From: an uncultured Paenibacillus sp.
GTDB lineage: Bacteria; Bacillota; Bacilli; Paenibacillales; Paenibacillaceae
DNA length: 56,794 nucleotides
Direction: 5' to 3'
NCBI GenBank assembly: GCA_937895345.1
Contig: CALAWP010000083.1
Span: forward strand, 1-56,794
This document shows positions 31,608 to 40,798 of this stretch, in pieces. The notes beneath the pieces were generated by a model. It searched no databases. It worked only from the letters and a program-made list of their open reading frames with translations, and was not told the DNA's origin. The translations under genes were made by a program, and so were the position numbers. The first letter of the stretch is position 1. Every line of letters begins with the position of its first letter.

Positions 31608-33299
31608 ATGGTCAAAAAGGACTCCTTGATCAAAGGGACGCTTATTCTGGCGGCCGCGGCGCTGGTAGCCCGAATGCTGGGGCTGTTTCAGCGCGTTCCG
31701 CTCGATTATATGCTCAGCGAGGAAGGCTTGGCCGCATTCACGATGGCCAACAATATTTATTTGCTTCTTCTTGTATTTGCCACCGCGGGGTTTCCGAGCG
31801 CCATCTCGAAGATGATTTCGGAACGGCATGCGCTGGGGAAAGTTGAAGAAGCGAGGCGAATTTTCCATGCGGCGCTTGCCTTCGGAGCCGTGGCGGGCTT
31901 GCTGCTCGCTTCGCTGCTGTTCGCAATGGCCCCGGTATTGGCGACTCATATCGCCAAGGTGCCCGGCGCCGAACTGGCGATACGGGCTATCGCCCCCGCT
32001 CTTCTACTCTTCCCGGTCATCGCAATGATGCGCGGTTACTTTCAAGGCAGGCAAATGATGGCCGCCGGCGGAACCTCGCAAATTATCGAGCAATTCGTGC
32101 GCGTGCTGCTCGGAATCGGCCTCGGTTTGCTCGTACTTGGCTTGGGCTGGGGGGATCAATGGGGAGCGGCCGCCGTTACGTTCGGCAGCGTGTTCGGAAG
32201 CATCGCGGCATTTACGGTTATGCTTCGGTTCGCGCGCAAGCTGAAGCGGCAGGATGCGCAGTCCGGCCGCCGGACGCACCGGCCGATGAGCGCCGAAGCC
32301 TCGGCCGCGCTGGGTCCCGGCACTTATCGGGCGAATAGCACGGAAGGCTCCAGCCTCAAATTCAGAACGATCTACAAAGAAATATTTGCGATGTCCTTGC
32401 CCGCGTTGGTCACATCGTCCGTTATTAATGTCATATATACCTTTGATTCCTTCTTTTTCAACCGATTAACGGAATCGTTCTATTTAAGCTTCGAGGAACA
32501 AAAGCTGGCTCTGGCCGATTTCGGGACGAAGGCGCAGACGTTGTCCGGCATTCCGCCGATTCTCGCGATCGCGCTCGGAACGTCCATCATTCCGATTATC
32601 GCCTCCGCGTATTCGCTTAGAAACATCGGCGAGGTGCAGAAGCAGGCGTCGCTCGTCATGCGGATCGTTTGTTTTACGGGCGTGCCGCTGGCGCTGCTGC
32701 TTTCCGTAGCGGCTTATTCGGTAACGGGCCTCCTGTTTGCCAGTCCAAGCGGAAGCATTGCGGTGGCGGCGCTGAGCGCAGGCACGATCTTGCAAATTAC
32801 GATGATGACGTCCAATTCGATCTTGTACGGAATGGGCAAGCAGAGAGTGTCGATGAGCCATACGATGCTCGGATTGCTTCTGAAGGTAGCCGTCAGCGTC
32901 GCGTTGGCGCCGGTCATGGGGGTTTACGGTCTGATCGTAGGCTCCACGGTTTGCTTCCTGCTTGTCACGCTGCTTAATCTTCACCGGATCAACAAGGAAG
33001 CACGGCTGGTCGTGCTCGGCAAGCGGTGGCTCCCGTATGCCGCCGCTGTCGCCATTGCGGCGCTGGCCGGCTGGGGAGCGGAAATCGGCGTGCTGCGGCT
33101 GACCGAAGGCTGGCCGGATAAGCTGTCGTATTTGTTTGCGGCGGCGGCGGCGGCCGTTGTCGTAGGCGGGCTGTATGCGGCGCTGCTGTTCCTGTTCCGC
33201 GTCATAACGCCGGAAGACGTGCAATCGTTCCCGGCGGCGCTGCGCAAGCCGATCAACAAGCTGATGCGCGTATTTCGGCTGAACGCCGCGACCCGGTAA
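31608..33299 (+). CDS. MOP-superfamily flippase (MurJ/SpoVB-like)
   Basis: A 563-residue polytopic membrane protein with about fourteen helices. The start KGTLILAAAALVARMLGLFQ and the loop FATAGFPSAISKMISER are typical of the SpoVB/YtgP (MurJ) branch of polysaccharide transporters. Such proteins flip lipid-linked precursors, lipid II in the case of MurJ. The length is close to B. subtilis YtgP (544 aa) and longer than SpoVB. A basic insertion of about 35 residues (roughly 215-250) sits mid-protein. Whether it is the main MurJ or a sporulation or exopolysaccharide paralogue is not decidable here. A long hairpin terminator follows. Confidence 0.9.
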   Translation: MVKKDSLIKGTLILAAAALVARMLGLFQRVPLDYMLSEEGLAAFTMANNIYLLLLVFATAGFPSAISKMISERHALGKVEEARRIFHAALAFGAVAGLLLASLLFAMAPVLATHIAKVPGAELAIRAIAPALLLFPVIAMMRGYFQGRQMMAAGGTSQIIEQFVRVLLGIGLGLLVLGLGWGDQWGAAAVTFGSVFGSIAAFTVMLRFARKLKRQDAQSGRRTHRPMSAEASAALGPGTYRANSTEGSSLKFRTIYKEIFAMSLPALVTSSVINVIYTFDSFFFNRLTESFYLSFEEQKLALADFGTKAQTLSGIPPILAIALGTSIIPIIASAYSLRNIGEVQKQASLVMRIVCFTGVPLALLLSVAAYSVTGLLFASPSGSIAVAALSAGTILQITMMTSNSILYGMGKQRVSMSHTMLGLLLKVAVSVALAPVMGVYGLIVGSTVCFLLVTLLNLHRINKEARLVVLGKRWLPYAAAVAIAALAGWGAEIGVLRLTEGWPDKLSYLFAAAAAAVVVGGLYAALLFLFRVITPEDVQSFPAALRKPINKLMRVFRLNAATR

Positions 33300-33324
33300 G
33301 AGGGCGAGCAGCATGGAATGGCAA

Positions 33325-33388
33325 GGGCAAGGGCCGGTCGTAAGATCTACAGGCAGAGAAGATCTTGCGATCGGCCCCTTGCCCTTTT
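33325..33388 (+). terminator. long intrinsic terminator after the flippase gene
   Basis: About 24 bp pair between 33325-33348 (GGGCAAGGGCCGG...) and 33360-33384 (...CGGCCCCTTGCCC) with few mismatches, followed by TTTTC. Confidence 0.85.
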
Positions 33389-33403
33389 CGTCGGTCTGCC
33401 AAA

Positions 33404-33630
33404 GCAACTCGGCCTGCTGACCGCTGGTGGCTCGCCAAAGCAACATGATATGCTGGAAGACTGCCGCTGCAGGAAGTAACTCGACAGATTGATTGCCGAC
33501 GGCTGACCGTTTGGCGAGAGTAACTCAGATTTGCCGATTGCTGGCCGTTTGTGCGAGAGTAACTCGATTTGCCGATTACTGGCTGTATGTGAGAGTAACT
33601 ATTGATTTTGCTTGATTGCCAAAGGGTTGA
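33404..33630. repeat. decayed tandem repeat array, six units of 36-44 bp
   Basis: A G(C/T)AACTC-type unit start recurs at 33404, 33440, 33476, 33520, 33559 and 33595, with spacings 36, 36, 44, 39 and 36. The best-conserved part of units four to six is GATTTGCCGATTGCTGGC followed by CGTTTG...GCGAGA. No coding frame or dyad is common to all units. Confidence 0.8.
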
Positions 33631-33798
33631 AAGATTATTCGTTCACAACCGCAGTTTGGGCTTTCTGCTGGGCTGATTTGAACGATTTATGTTGCTTACA
33701 GGCGCTGCGCCTGGACTGTCTGCGTTACTGCAGTGCGATTTTGTTGCTTACAACGCTCCGACGGTTGACTGTTCGTAAGCACCGTCCCACACCCAGGC
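33631..33798. other. non-coding stretch between repeat arrays
   Basis: I see no gene here. GTTGCTTACA occurs at about 33692-33701 and 33743-33752, and a GGCGCTGCGCC hairpin lies near 33702. With the flanking arrays this makes a 640-bp gene-free region between convergent units. Confidence 0.5.
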
Positions 33799-33889
33799 GA
33801 GCGCAACAGAGGACTGAGCTCGGACAGCGTGAGCAACAAGAGGACCGAGCTCGGACGGAGAGCGCAAAAAGAAGGCCGAACTCCGACAG
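33799..33889. repeat. three-unit repeat leading into a terminator
   Basis: Units starting at 33799, 33831 and 33860 share GAGC-AACA-GAGGACYGAGCTCGGAC. The third unit (AAAAAGAAGGCCGAACTCCGAC) forms the distal arm of the sugar ABC operon terminator. Confidence 0.75.
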
Positions 33890-33909
33890 TTGCCTGTCGA
33901 GTTCCGGCC
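33866..33909 (-). terminator. intrinsic terminator of the sugar ABC transporter operon
   Basis: On the minus strand GGCCGGAACTCGACAG pairs with CTGTCGGAGTTCGGCC around GCAA, followed by TTCTTTTT, 29 bases after the operon's last stop. Confidence 0.88.
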
Positions 33910-33937
33910 CTCTTTCCGTGTGCGCCGGGATGAAGCG

Positions 33938-35230
33938 TTATTGCTGCTTCAGCTTGTCCCAAGCGGCTTGCATTCCTTTTTGCCAGCCTTCGACGTCCAG
34001 TCTGCCTGCGATGTACTGCTGAATGACGCTGGCGAATTCTTGCGTGACGCCGTCCGGGTATTTCGACGACTGCAGGCTGAGCACTTTGCCTTCCTGCACG
34101 TAGTTGTAAATTTCCGTACCGATGTCGCCCATCTCTTCAGGGGTAGCCTGAATCGTCGTCAGAGCCGGGATAAACTTGAATTTCTTCACGATATATTGTT
34201 TGCCGATATCCGAAGTGACGAGCCAGTTCAAGAAAATCTTCGCTTCTTCCTTCACCGGAGATTCCTTGTTGATGACCAGGTTGGCCGGAACGCCGACGTT
34301 CAGCTTGTCGTTCGCTTCGGCGTCTTCGCCGATCGCCATCGGAAGCACGCCCAGGTTCAGGTCGGGATTGATGCCGTCGATCTGCACTTGCGACCAATTG
34401 CCTTGCTGCATCATCGCCGCTTCGCCGTTTGCGAACATGGCGACCTGCGTGTTGTAGTCCGTCGTCAGCGGATTTTTGTTGCCGTAGTCGACGGTCAGCT
34501 TCATCAGCTTCGCCCATTCGGCAAACCGTTCGTTGCCGACGATCGTGGCGGTGCCGTCGTTCAGGCCGGCGATAAACGCATTGACGTCCGGCTGCTGGGC
34601 GAAAGCAGGGTTAATGCCTTGGTTGCCCATCAGCCACCATTCCTGATAGCCGTTGGAGAACGGCGTAATGCCGGCTTCCTGCAGCTTTTTGGCGGCCGCC
34701 TCCAGCTCGGAGAACGTTCTGGGGCGTTCCGTAATGCCCGCCTGCTCGAACAGATCCTTATTGTAAATGTAGCCGAAACCTTCCAAGTTCATCGGCATGC
34801 CGTACACTTTGCCATCCTTCGTCATCGGTTCCGCCGCAAGCGGCACGAGATCCTTGACCCAAGGCTGATCGGTCAGCTCTTCCAGCTTGTCGAACCACAT
34901 CTCCATCTCGGCGTATCCGCCGTTCGAGAAGATGTCGGGAGCTTCGCCGGAAGCGAACTTCGTCTTCAGAGCCGCGCCGTAGTCTGCGCCGCCGCCTACC
35001 GTCTGAATATCGAGCTTGATGTTCGGATATTCCTTGTTGAACTCGACCGCGAGCTCGTTGAGCCCTTCGACGATTTCCGTTTTGAATTGAAAAATCTTAA
35101 CCGTCTTGACTTCTTCGCCTTTGCCGGATCCGGAGTTGCCGGAACCGCTGCCGCCGTTGCCTCCGCAGGCGGCAAGCACGATGCTCATGACCAGAACAAG
35201 GCTCATCAGCGTCATCGTTGACTTTTTCAT
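33938..35230 (-). CDS. carbohydrate ABC transporter substrate-binding lipoprotein
   Basis: ATG 35230 follows AAGGGGG at the right distance; upstream in-frame codons lie in a stretch without a signal peptide. The 430-residue product has a lipoprotein signal (lipobox VLAAC), a Gly/Ser linker and a family 1 (MalE-type) extracellular solute-binding fold: FSNGGYAEMEMWFDKLEEL, GKVYGMPMNLEGFGYIYNK and ANGEAAMMQQGNWSQVQI are typical. It captures an oligosaccharide for the two permeases encoded upstream. It is the last gene of the operon, unusual only in following its permeases, and a terminator follows. No ATPase is encoded here, so a shared MsmX-type ATPase is expected. Confidence 0.92.
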   Translation of the reverse strand: MKKSTMTLMSLVLVMSIVLAACGGNGGSGSGNSGSGKGEEVKTVKIFQFKTEIVEGLNELAVEFNKEYPNIKLDIQTVGGGADYGAALKTKFASGEAPDIFSNGGYAEMEMWFDKLEELTDQPWVKDLVPLAAEPMTKDGKVYGMPMNLEGFGYIYNKDLFEQAGITERPRTFSELEAAAKKLQEAGITPFSNGYQEWWLMGNQGINPAFAQQPDVNAFIAGLNDGTATIVGNERFAEWAKLMKLTVDYGNKNPLTTDYNTQVAMFANGEAAMMQQGNWSQVQIDGINPDLNLGVLPMAIGEDAEANDKLNVGVPANLVINKESPVKEEAKIFLNWLVTSDIGKQYIVKKFKFIPALTTIQATPEEMGDIGTEIYNYVQEGKVLSLQSSKYPDGVTQEFASVIQQYIAGRLDVEGWQKGMQAAWDKLKQQ

Positions 35231-35294
35231 GCTGTAGTTCCCCCTTAAAGATAAATGGAATGATATATATGGAATCGGCTGCCCGGTCGGCTTG

Positions 35295-36128
35295 TCAGCC
35301 TTTGACCGAGCCTGCCGCGACTCCCTCGACGATGTAGCGCTGCAGCAGCAGGAAAAACGCGACGATCGGCGCGATGCCGAGAACGAGCGCCGGCAAAGCG
35401 AGGTCCCACTGCTTCGTATATTGCCCAAAAAAAGCGAAAGTGGCCAGCGGAATCGTCCGCATCTCGGGTTTTTGCAAAATGAGCGACGGAAGCAAATAAT
35501 CGTTCCACACCCACAGTGTGTTCAAAATGATCACCGTCATCATCATCGGCTTGAGCAGCGGCAGCACGATCCGGAAAAAGACCATGACCGGATGGCAGCC
35601 GTCGACCCGGGCTGCTTCCTCGATTTCCAGCGGAATCGATTTGACGAAGCCGTGGAACAGAAACAGCGACAGCGGAGCGCCGAGGCCGAGATAACAAATG
35701 ATCAGGCCGTACATGCTGTTGTTGACGCCGAGCGTATTGACCACTTGCAGCAGCGGGATCATGATCGACTGGAACGGGATGACCATCGAAGCGACAAACA
35801 GCATAAACAGGAAACGGTTATATCTCGTATTGGCCCGCACCATCCGATAAGCGCCCATGGCGCTGATCAGCGAGGTCAGGACGACCGTAACGGCCGTAAT
35901 GATCAACGAGTTGAGAAAAGCTTGCGGAAATTTCGTCAGCTCCCAAGCCCGGGTATAGTTGTCCCACTTGAATACTTCCGGCCAGCTGGCCGAGTTGGTC
36001 ATAATGTCCCCGAACGGCTTGACCGAGTTGACGAGCAGGAAGTAGAACGGCGCCAGAAAGATCAGCGCAACCACGATCATCAGCAGTTCTGCGGACAGCA
36101 GCTTGCCGCCGTATTTTTTCGCATCCAT
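35295..36128 (-). CDS. carbohydrate ABC transporter permease, MalG/UgpE-type
   Basis: A 277-residue permease with six helices. The EAA loop is EIEEAARVDGCHPVMVFFRI at about residues 188-207, the site that docks the ATPase. The ending IVEGVAAGSVKG is typical of MalG-type subunits. Its start codon overlaps the stop of the partner permease (TGATG), so the two are translationally coupled. It works with that permease and the lipoprotein encoded downstream for sugar import. Confidence 0.93.
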   Translation of the reverse strand: MDAKKYGGKLLSAELLMIVVALIFLAPFYFLLVNSVKPFGDIMTNSASWPEVFKWDNYTRAWELTKFPQAFLNSLIITAVTVVLTSLISAMGAYRMVRANTRYNRFLFMLFVASMVIPFQSIMIPLLQVVNTLGVNNSMYGLIICYLGLGAPLSLFLFHGFVKSIPLEIEEAARVDGCHPVMVFFRIVLPLLKPMMMTVIILNTLWVWNDYLLPSLILQKPEMRTIPLATFAFFGQYTKQWDLALPALVLGIAPIVAFFLLLQRYIVEGVAAGSVKG

Positions 36129-37009
36129 CAGGCTTCGACCTCCTTGCTTTTCGTCACCCGAACCTGAATCAGCGTAATGACCGCCACCATTACGAAGAAG
36201 AGAAGCGACTTGGCCGTTCCGAGCCCGTAACGGTTGTTCTGGAACGCTTCGGCGTAAATGTTGAGCGCCACCGATTCGGTCGATTTGTAAGGGCCGCCTT
36301 TGGTCAGCGACAGGTTCAGGTCAAACATCTTGAACGCCCACGAAATGGCGAGGAACAGGCATACCGTGACGGCCGGCATAATGAGCGGCACAATAATGCT
36401 GCGCAAAATTTGGCCGTGGGAGGCTCCGTCGATCTGGGCCGCTTCCAGCACTTCCTTGGAAACGTTCGCCAGCGAGGCGATGTAGACGACCATCAAATAA
36501 CCCGCCGTCTGCCAGACGAATACCATGACGATGCCCCAGAAGCCCGTCGTTTCGTCGCCCAGCCAAGGGAGATTGAAGAAGCTCCACCCGGTCAGATCGC
36601 CCACGGTCGCGAAACCTTTAATGAATATAAACTGCCAGATAAAGCCGAGCAGCAGGCCGCCGATGACGTTGGGCATAAAGAAAATCGTCCGGAGCACGTT
36701 GCGCGTCTTCATTTTTTTGGTCAGCAGGTAAGCGAGAAAGAAGCCGACCGCGTTAGTCAGCACGACGCCGACAAGCGTAAAGCGCAGCGTAAACCAGAAG
36801 GCGTTCCAGAAGTCCGGATCGTTGGTGAAAATTTGCTTGAAATTGTCGAAGCCGACCCAATGGACTGTTCCGGCAACGCCGTTCCAGTCGGTGAACGAAT
36901 AATACATGCCGAGCAGAAACGGGATAATCATAATAAGCAGAAAAAAGACGGTGACCGGCCCGACGAATATAAGCTGTTGAAGCCATCCGGTCAGTTTCTT
37001 GTCTTGCAT
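36128..37009 (-). CDS. carbohydrate ABC transporter permease, MalF/UgpA-type
   Basis: A 293-residue permease with six helices. The EAA motif appears as EVLEAAQIDGASHGQILRSI. The first gene of the operon, it is divergent from the histidine kinase gene across 142 bp, where a TACAAT (about 37045-37050 on the minus strand) has no good -35, as expected of an activator-dependent promoter. The nearby YesN-type regulator is the likely activator. GAAAGGGG precedes ATG 37009. Confidence 0.92.
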   Translation of the reverse strand: MQDKKLTGWLQQLIFVGPVTVFFLLIMIIPFLLGMYYSFTDWNGVAGTVHWVGFDNFKQIFTNDPDFWNAFWFTLRFTLVGVVLTNAVGFFLAYLLTKKMKTRNVLRTIFFMPNVIGGLLLGFIWQFIFIKGFATVGDLTGWSFFNLPWLGDETTGFWGIVMVFVWQTAGYLMVVYIASLANVSKEVLEAAQIDGASHGQILRSIIVPLIMPAVTVCLFLAISWAFKMFDLNLSLTKGGPYKSTESVALNIYAEAFQNNRYGLGTAKSLLFFVMVAVITLIQVRVTKSKEVEA

Positions 37010-37151
37010 GGCAGAAAGCGCCCCTTTCTTTTCACCGCGAAACTATTGTATAAATAATTATGAAAGCGGGACATCCCCCGCAACACCGACGCATGTGACC
37101 GACAAGGTGCAAAATATTGATCGCGAACGCGAAAGAGGCGGATGACGGAAC

Positions 37152-39110
37152 ATGAGATGGAACAGCATACGGACAAAGCTTATCGTGTTTCTGCTCATCG
37201 CCACCGCCGTTCCGATCGCGGCGACGATGGTCGTTTCGTATTCCTATTCGGTGCAATCGATCAAGAACCGAACGCTGGAGGATACGGATAATTTGCTGTT
37301 CCAGGGGCAGCGCAACATCGCCGGGCTGCTGGAGGAGCTGAACCGGGCATCGCTCAACGTTTATTCGGACTCCGAGCTGAACCGGCAGCTGCAGGCCGGG
37401 CTGGCCGACTTCCAGACCGATGCCCGCGCCTTCGCTTCGCTCTCCTATATCCAGTCGGCCGTGGCGGACGTGCATCAAGTTTACTTGCACGCCGGCTTGG
37501 GAGATCGGGCGATGATCGTGACGGAAGCGGCGGGCGCCAGACGGGCCGAGAACGTCGGGCCGTTCGTCGACGCCGCCCGATTCGGTCCGGACGGAGGCGC
37601 GAACGTATACGTGCAGCCTTCCCATATGAGCCACACGTACGGCTTCGCCTCGCTGCAGCCGCAGCAGCGGACGGAACGGGTATTTACGCTGCATCGCCGA
37701 ATCGAGAGGGTGCCGCTTGAGGAAACGATCGGTTATTTGTCGATCGACGTCAAGCTGACGCAGCTGGCGGACGTCGCCGAGCAGCTGTACGATCGGCAGG
37801 AAGAGCGGCTGTACGTAATCGACGGGGACGGCATCACTGTCTATGCCGGTGACGAGGAGCTGATCGGCAAGCGGCTGCAGGAGCCTTGGTACGAGGAGCA
37901 AGTGAAGGGCGGCGGGAATGGCGGCGAAGCGCCGGCTTCCGGCTATTTCGAGCAAGGCGGCTCGTTGTTCGTCTTTATGCCGGTCAGCACCGGCATTGCG
38001 GACTGGACGCTGGTGAAGAGCATTCCGACCTCGTACCTGGCCAGGGAGGCGAACCGGGCTGCGCTGATCAATTTGCTGCTGCTGGCCGTTTCTCTGATCG
38101 TCATTTCGGCGGCGACGGTCATCGTGTCGATTCGCTTGACGGCGCCGATCAAACGTCTGGTGAACTATATGAGCGCAGTGCAGGCGGGCAATTTGCAGGT
38201 CGCGGTCGAGCCGGAAGGCAAAGACGAGATCGGCTTTGTCGTCAAGCGGTTCCGGAGCATGATGGATACGATCAACAATTTGTTTTTGCGGGAATACCGG
38301 CTGGAGCTGGCGAACAAGAGCAATCAGCTCCGCGCCTTGCAGGCCCAGATCAACCCTCATTTTTTGAACAATACGATCCAAATAATCGGCACGCTGGCGC
38401 TGGAGCTCGGCGTTCCCCGCATCTACGCGCTGCTGTCGGCGCTGGCGAGGATGATGCGGTACAGCATGGACAACGACTCCGGCCTGATCAAGCTGCGGGA
38501 CGAGATGGCTTATTTGAAAGATTATATCGAGCTGCAAAAGGAACGGTACGAAGACCGGTTCCGGTTCGAAGCCGACGCGGACGAAGATGTGCTGGATGCG
38601 GTCATGCCGAAAATGCTGCTGCAGCCCGTCATTGAAAATTACTTCAAACACGGCATGGACAAGTCGGCTTCGGACGGGCTGCTGACGGTGAAGGCGCGCG
38701 CGGCGGCCGGGAACCGGATCGAGATTGTCGTCGCCAATAACGGCCGGCCGATTCCGGCCGAACGGTTGGATCAGCTGAAGCGGGAGCTGGAAGAGGTGCG
38801 GCGGCGGTCGGGCATGCGGCCGCCGGCATGGGAAGAGGCGCATGCCGGACCGGAGGCCGAAGGATTCGGACGCGATGCGGATTCGGCCGGGACGAAGGAG
38901 CGGGCCGATCGTGCGCTCAGACAAGCCCAGGACGGCGCGGAGGCCGGCATCGGCCTTCATAATGTATGGGCGAGAATGGTGATGGTGTACGGAGACGACG
39001 CGAAGCTGGACATTGCCAATGGGGAAGGCGGAGGCGTCGTGATTCGAATGCGGATCGGACACTCGGCGGAGAGGAGGGGATTGGCGGATGATGGCGCTGA
39101 TCGTGGATGA
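37152..39110 (+). CDS. YesM-type sensor histidine kinase
   Basis: A 652-residue kinase with an N-terminal membrane helix (about residues 8-30), an extracellular dCache-like sensor (30-295), a second helix (299-325), HAMP (about 326-380) and a His_kinase/HATPase region. The phospho-acceptor is His403 in QINPHFLNNTIQ. The N box is PVIENYFKHGM. The G1 position reads ANNGRPI, with Asn where Asp is usual, and the G2 loop GIGLHNVWARM comes only after a charged insertion of about 50 residues. It partners the response regulator encoded next (23-bp overlap) and probably senses a sugar for the divergent ABC transporter. Confidence 0.92.
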   Translation: MRWNSIRTKLIVFLLIATAVPIAATMVVSYSYSVQSIKNRTLEDTDNLLFQGQRNIAGLLEELNRASLNVYSDSELNRQLQAGLADFQTDARAFASLSYIQSAVADVHQVYLHAGLGDRAMIVTEAAGARRAENVGPFVDAARFGPDGGANVYVQPSHMSHTYGFASLQPQQRTERVFTLHRRIERVPLEETIGYLSIDVKLTQLADVAEQLYDRQEERLYVIDGDGITVYAGDEELIGKRLQEPWYEEQVKGGGNGGEAPASGYFEQGGSLFVFMPVSTGIADWTLVKSIPTSYLAREANRAALINLLLLAVSLIVISAATVIVSIRLTAPIKRLVNYMSAVQAGNLQVAVEPEGKDEIGFVVKRFRSMMDTINNLFLREYRLELANKSNQLRALQAQINPHFLNNTIQIIGTLALELGVPRIYALLSALARMMRYSMDNDSGLIKLRDEMAYLKDYIELQKERYEDRFRFEADADEDVLDAVMPKMLLQPVIENYFKHGMDKSASDGLLTVKARAAAGNRIEIVVANNGRPIPAERLDQLKRELEEVRRRSGMRPPAWEEAHAGPEAEGFGRDADSAGTKERADRALRQAQDGAEAGIGLHNVWARMVMVYGDDAKLDIANGEGGGVVIRMRIGHSAERRGLADDGADRG

Positions 39111-40692
39111 CGAGGCGCGCGTGCGCAAGGCGGTGCGGCTGCTGGTAGATTGGGAGGCGCACGGCATTACGGAAATTTCGGAAGCCGCGGGCGGATATGA
39201 GGCGATCGAGTCGATGGAGCGCCAAAGGCCCGCCATCGTCATTATGGATATGATGATGCCCGAGGGCAACGGAGTGGACGTTATGGAAGCCGTGCAGCGG
39301 TTTGCCGGCGAAATGAAATTTATCGTCGTCAGCGGACGCAACGACTTTGATTTTGTCCGGGCGGCCGTCAGGCACGGAGGCGTCGATTATTTGCTGAAGC
39401 CGATCGACCCGGAGTCGATCAACGCAGCCGTGGCCAAGGCGGCCGCCCAATGGCGGGAGGAGCGACGGGAACGCGAGGAACGGGACAAGCGCAATCGCCA
39501 GCTGAACGAAATGAAGCCGGTGTACGGCGAGAAGCTGCTCGGCAGCCTGCTCGACGAATCGGCGCATCCCGGCCCGGTCGTCCGCAAGCTGGAGGAGGAG
39601 GGCGTTCTCCCGGCGAATTTGCCGGAAGTCCGGCTCGCCTTGCTGCAGGTGGACCCGGGCGACAAGCAGCTGTACGACCGTTTCGGGAGGGACGAGGATT
39701 TGCTGCTCTTTGCGCTTGTCAACGTCTGCTGCGAGTTTATGACGCGGCAGGGCCGGGGCGCGGCATTCCGCCGCTGGGGCGCGGCCGGCGAGGTCGCCAT
39801 GCTGTACTGGGGCGAGCCGGAGCGGCTCACCGATTTGCTGAACGAGATCAACGAAGGTCTGTTTATGACGTTCGAGCGAAAAATGCATATCGGCATCAGC
39901 GGTGCGGGACCGTTTCCCTCGTCGCTTCCCCGCTTGAGGGAGGAAGCCGCGGAGGCGTTGTCCCGAAGAAATTTGCTCGCCGGGAGCGATTTTGTTCATT
40001 TATACGCCGAAAGCGTATCGTCCAGTATTCCAGATTCCGGCTGGCAAGAGCAATGGCGGATCGCCGCTTGCAGCGGAGATGAGGGGCAAATCGTTCGCGT
40101 CTCGGACATGTGGCTGGATGCCGCCGTGCAAGGCGGAGCGGTGACGCCGCTGATGCTGGAATCGTATCAATCGGAAGCCGAAGGAGCGTGCCGGCGGCTG
40201 CTCCGGGAAGAGGGAGGGCGGGAGAGCTTGGAGGAATCGAGTCTTGCCTTACCGGAGGTCGACAGGCCGGATCCGCATGCCGCCCATTTCCAGCTCCATC
40301 AATGGCGCGATTGGTCGCGCCGCCTGCTGGAGCATACGTCGTCTCTTATCGTGCAGCGGCAGTCGAAGGAAAAAGCCCGCATGGGCGATATCGCGGAATA
40401 TATTCAAGCCCATTATCGGGAGGAGCTGTCGCTGCAGGATATCGCCAAACGGTTTTTCGTCAGCCGGGAATACGTGTCGCGCAAGTTCAAGCAGGAGCTT
40501 GGCGTTAACTTTTCCGAATATATCGTATCCGTTCGCCTGCAGAAAGCGAAGGAGCTGCTCGTCAATCCCCGCTTGACGATCGCCCGGGTGGCGGAAATGG
40601 TCGGTTTCCACGACGAAAAATATTTCAGCAAAGTGTTCAAAAAGCAGGAAGGCCAAACGCCGAAGGCATATCGGACGAATGTCGTCCAATAA
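39088..40692 (+). CDS. YesN-type response regulator with AraC output
   Basis: A 534-residue regulator. The receiver domain (1-125) has Asp7-Asp8, phospho-acceptor Asp54 in IVIMDMMMPEG and Lys in LLKPIDP. A long middle region (about 130-420) is followed by an AraC domain: HYREELSLQDIAKRFFVSRE and LTIARVAEMVGFHDEKYF are the two helix-turn-helices. Phosphorylated by the preceding kinase, it should activate the divergent sugar ABC operon. The gene overlaps the kinase gene by 23 bp. GGAGAGGAGGGG supplies the ribosome site. Confidence 0.94.
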   Translation: MMALIVDDEARVRKAVRLLVDWEAHGITEISEAAGGYEAIESMERQRPAIVIMDMMMPEGNGVDVMEAVQRFAGEMKFIVVSGRNDFDFVRAAVRHGGVDYLLKPIDPESINAAVAKAAAQWREERREREERDKRNRQLNEMKPVYGEKLLGSLLDESAHPGPVVRKLEEEGVLPANLPEVRLALLQVDPGDKQLYDRFGRDEDLLLFALVNVCCEFMTRQGRGAAFRRWGAAGEVAMLYWGEPERLTDLLNEINEGLFMTFERKMHIGISGAGPFPSSLPRLREEAAEALSRRNLLAGSDFVHLYAESVSSSIPDSGWQEQWRIAACSGDEGQIVRVSDMWLDAAVQGGAVTPLMLESYQSEAEGACRRLLREEGGRESLEESSLALPEVDRPDPHAAHFQLHQWRDWSRRLLEHTSSLIVQRQSKEKARMGDIAEYIQAHYREELSLQDIAKRFFVSREYVSRKFKQELGVNFSEYIVSVRLQKAKELLVNPRLTIARVAEMVGFHDEKYFSKVFKKQEGQTPKAYRTNVVQ

Positions 40693-40716
40693 TTGTAATT
40701 TGATACATTCCGTTCA

Positions 40717-40745
40717 TTTACAAGTCAAAGTCTCCCTAGTACAAT
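40717..40745 (+). promoter_or_regulatory. sigma-A promoter of the stalk-domain lipoprotein gene
   Basis: TTTACA (40717-40722) and TACAAT (40740-40745) are spaced by 17 bp, each with five of six consensus bases. Confidence 0.75.
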
Positions 40746-40798
40746 GAAAACGTATGCTTTGGCAACGATTGCTAGTTTAGGAGACGAGGAGCGGATGT

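Noticed and set aside
33404..33630. CRISPR array
   Set aside because: Units diverge progressively with unequal length, there is no constant repeat with unique spacers, and no cas genes are in the window.
37056..37072. CcpA cre-like site (ATGAAAGCGGGACATC) before the sugar ABC operon
   Set aside because: Three mismatches to the consensus, all in the second half; only the TGAAAGCG half fits.
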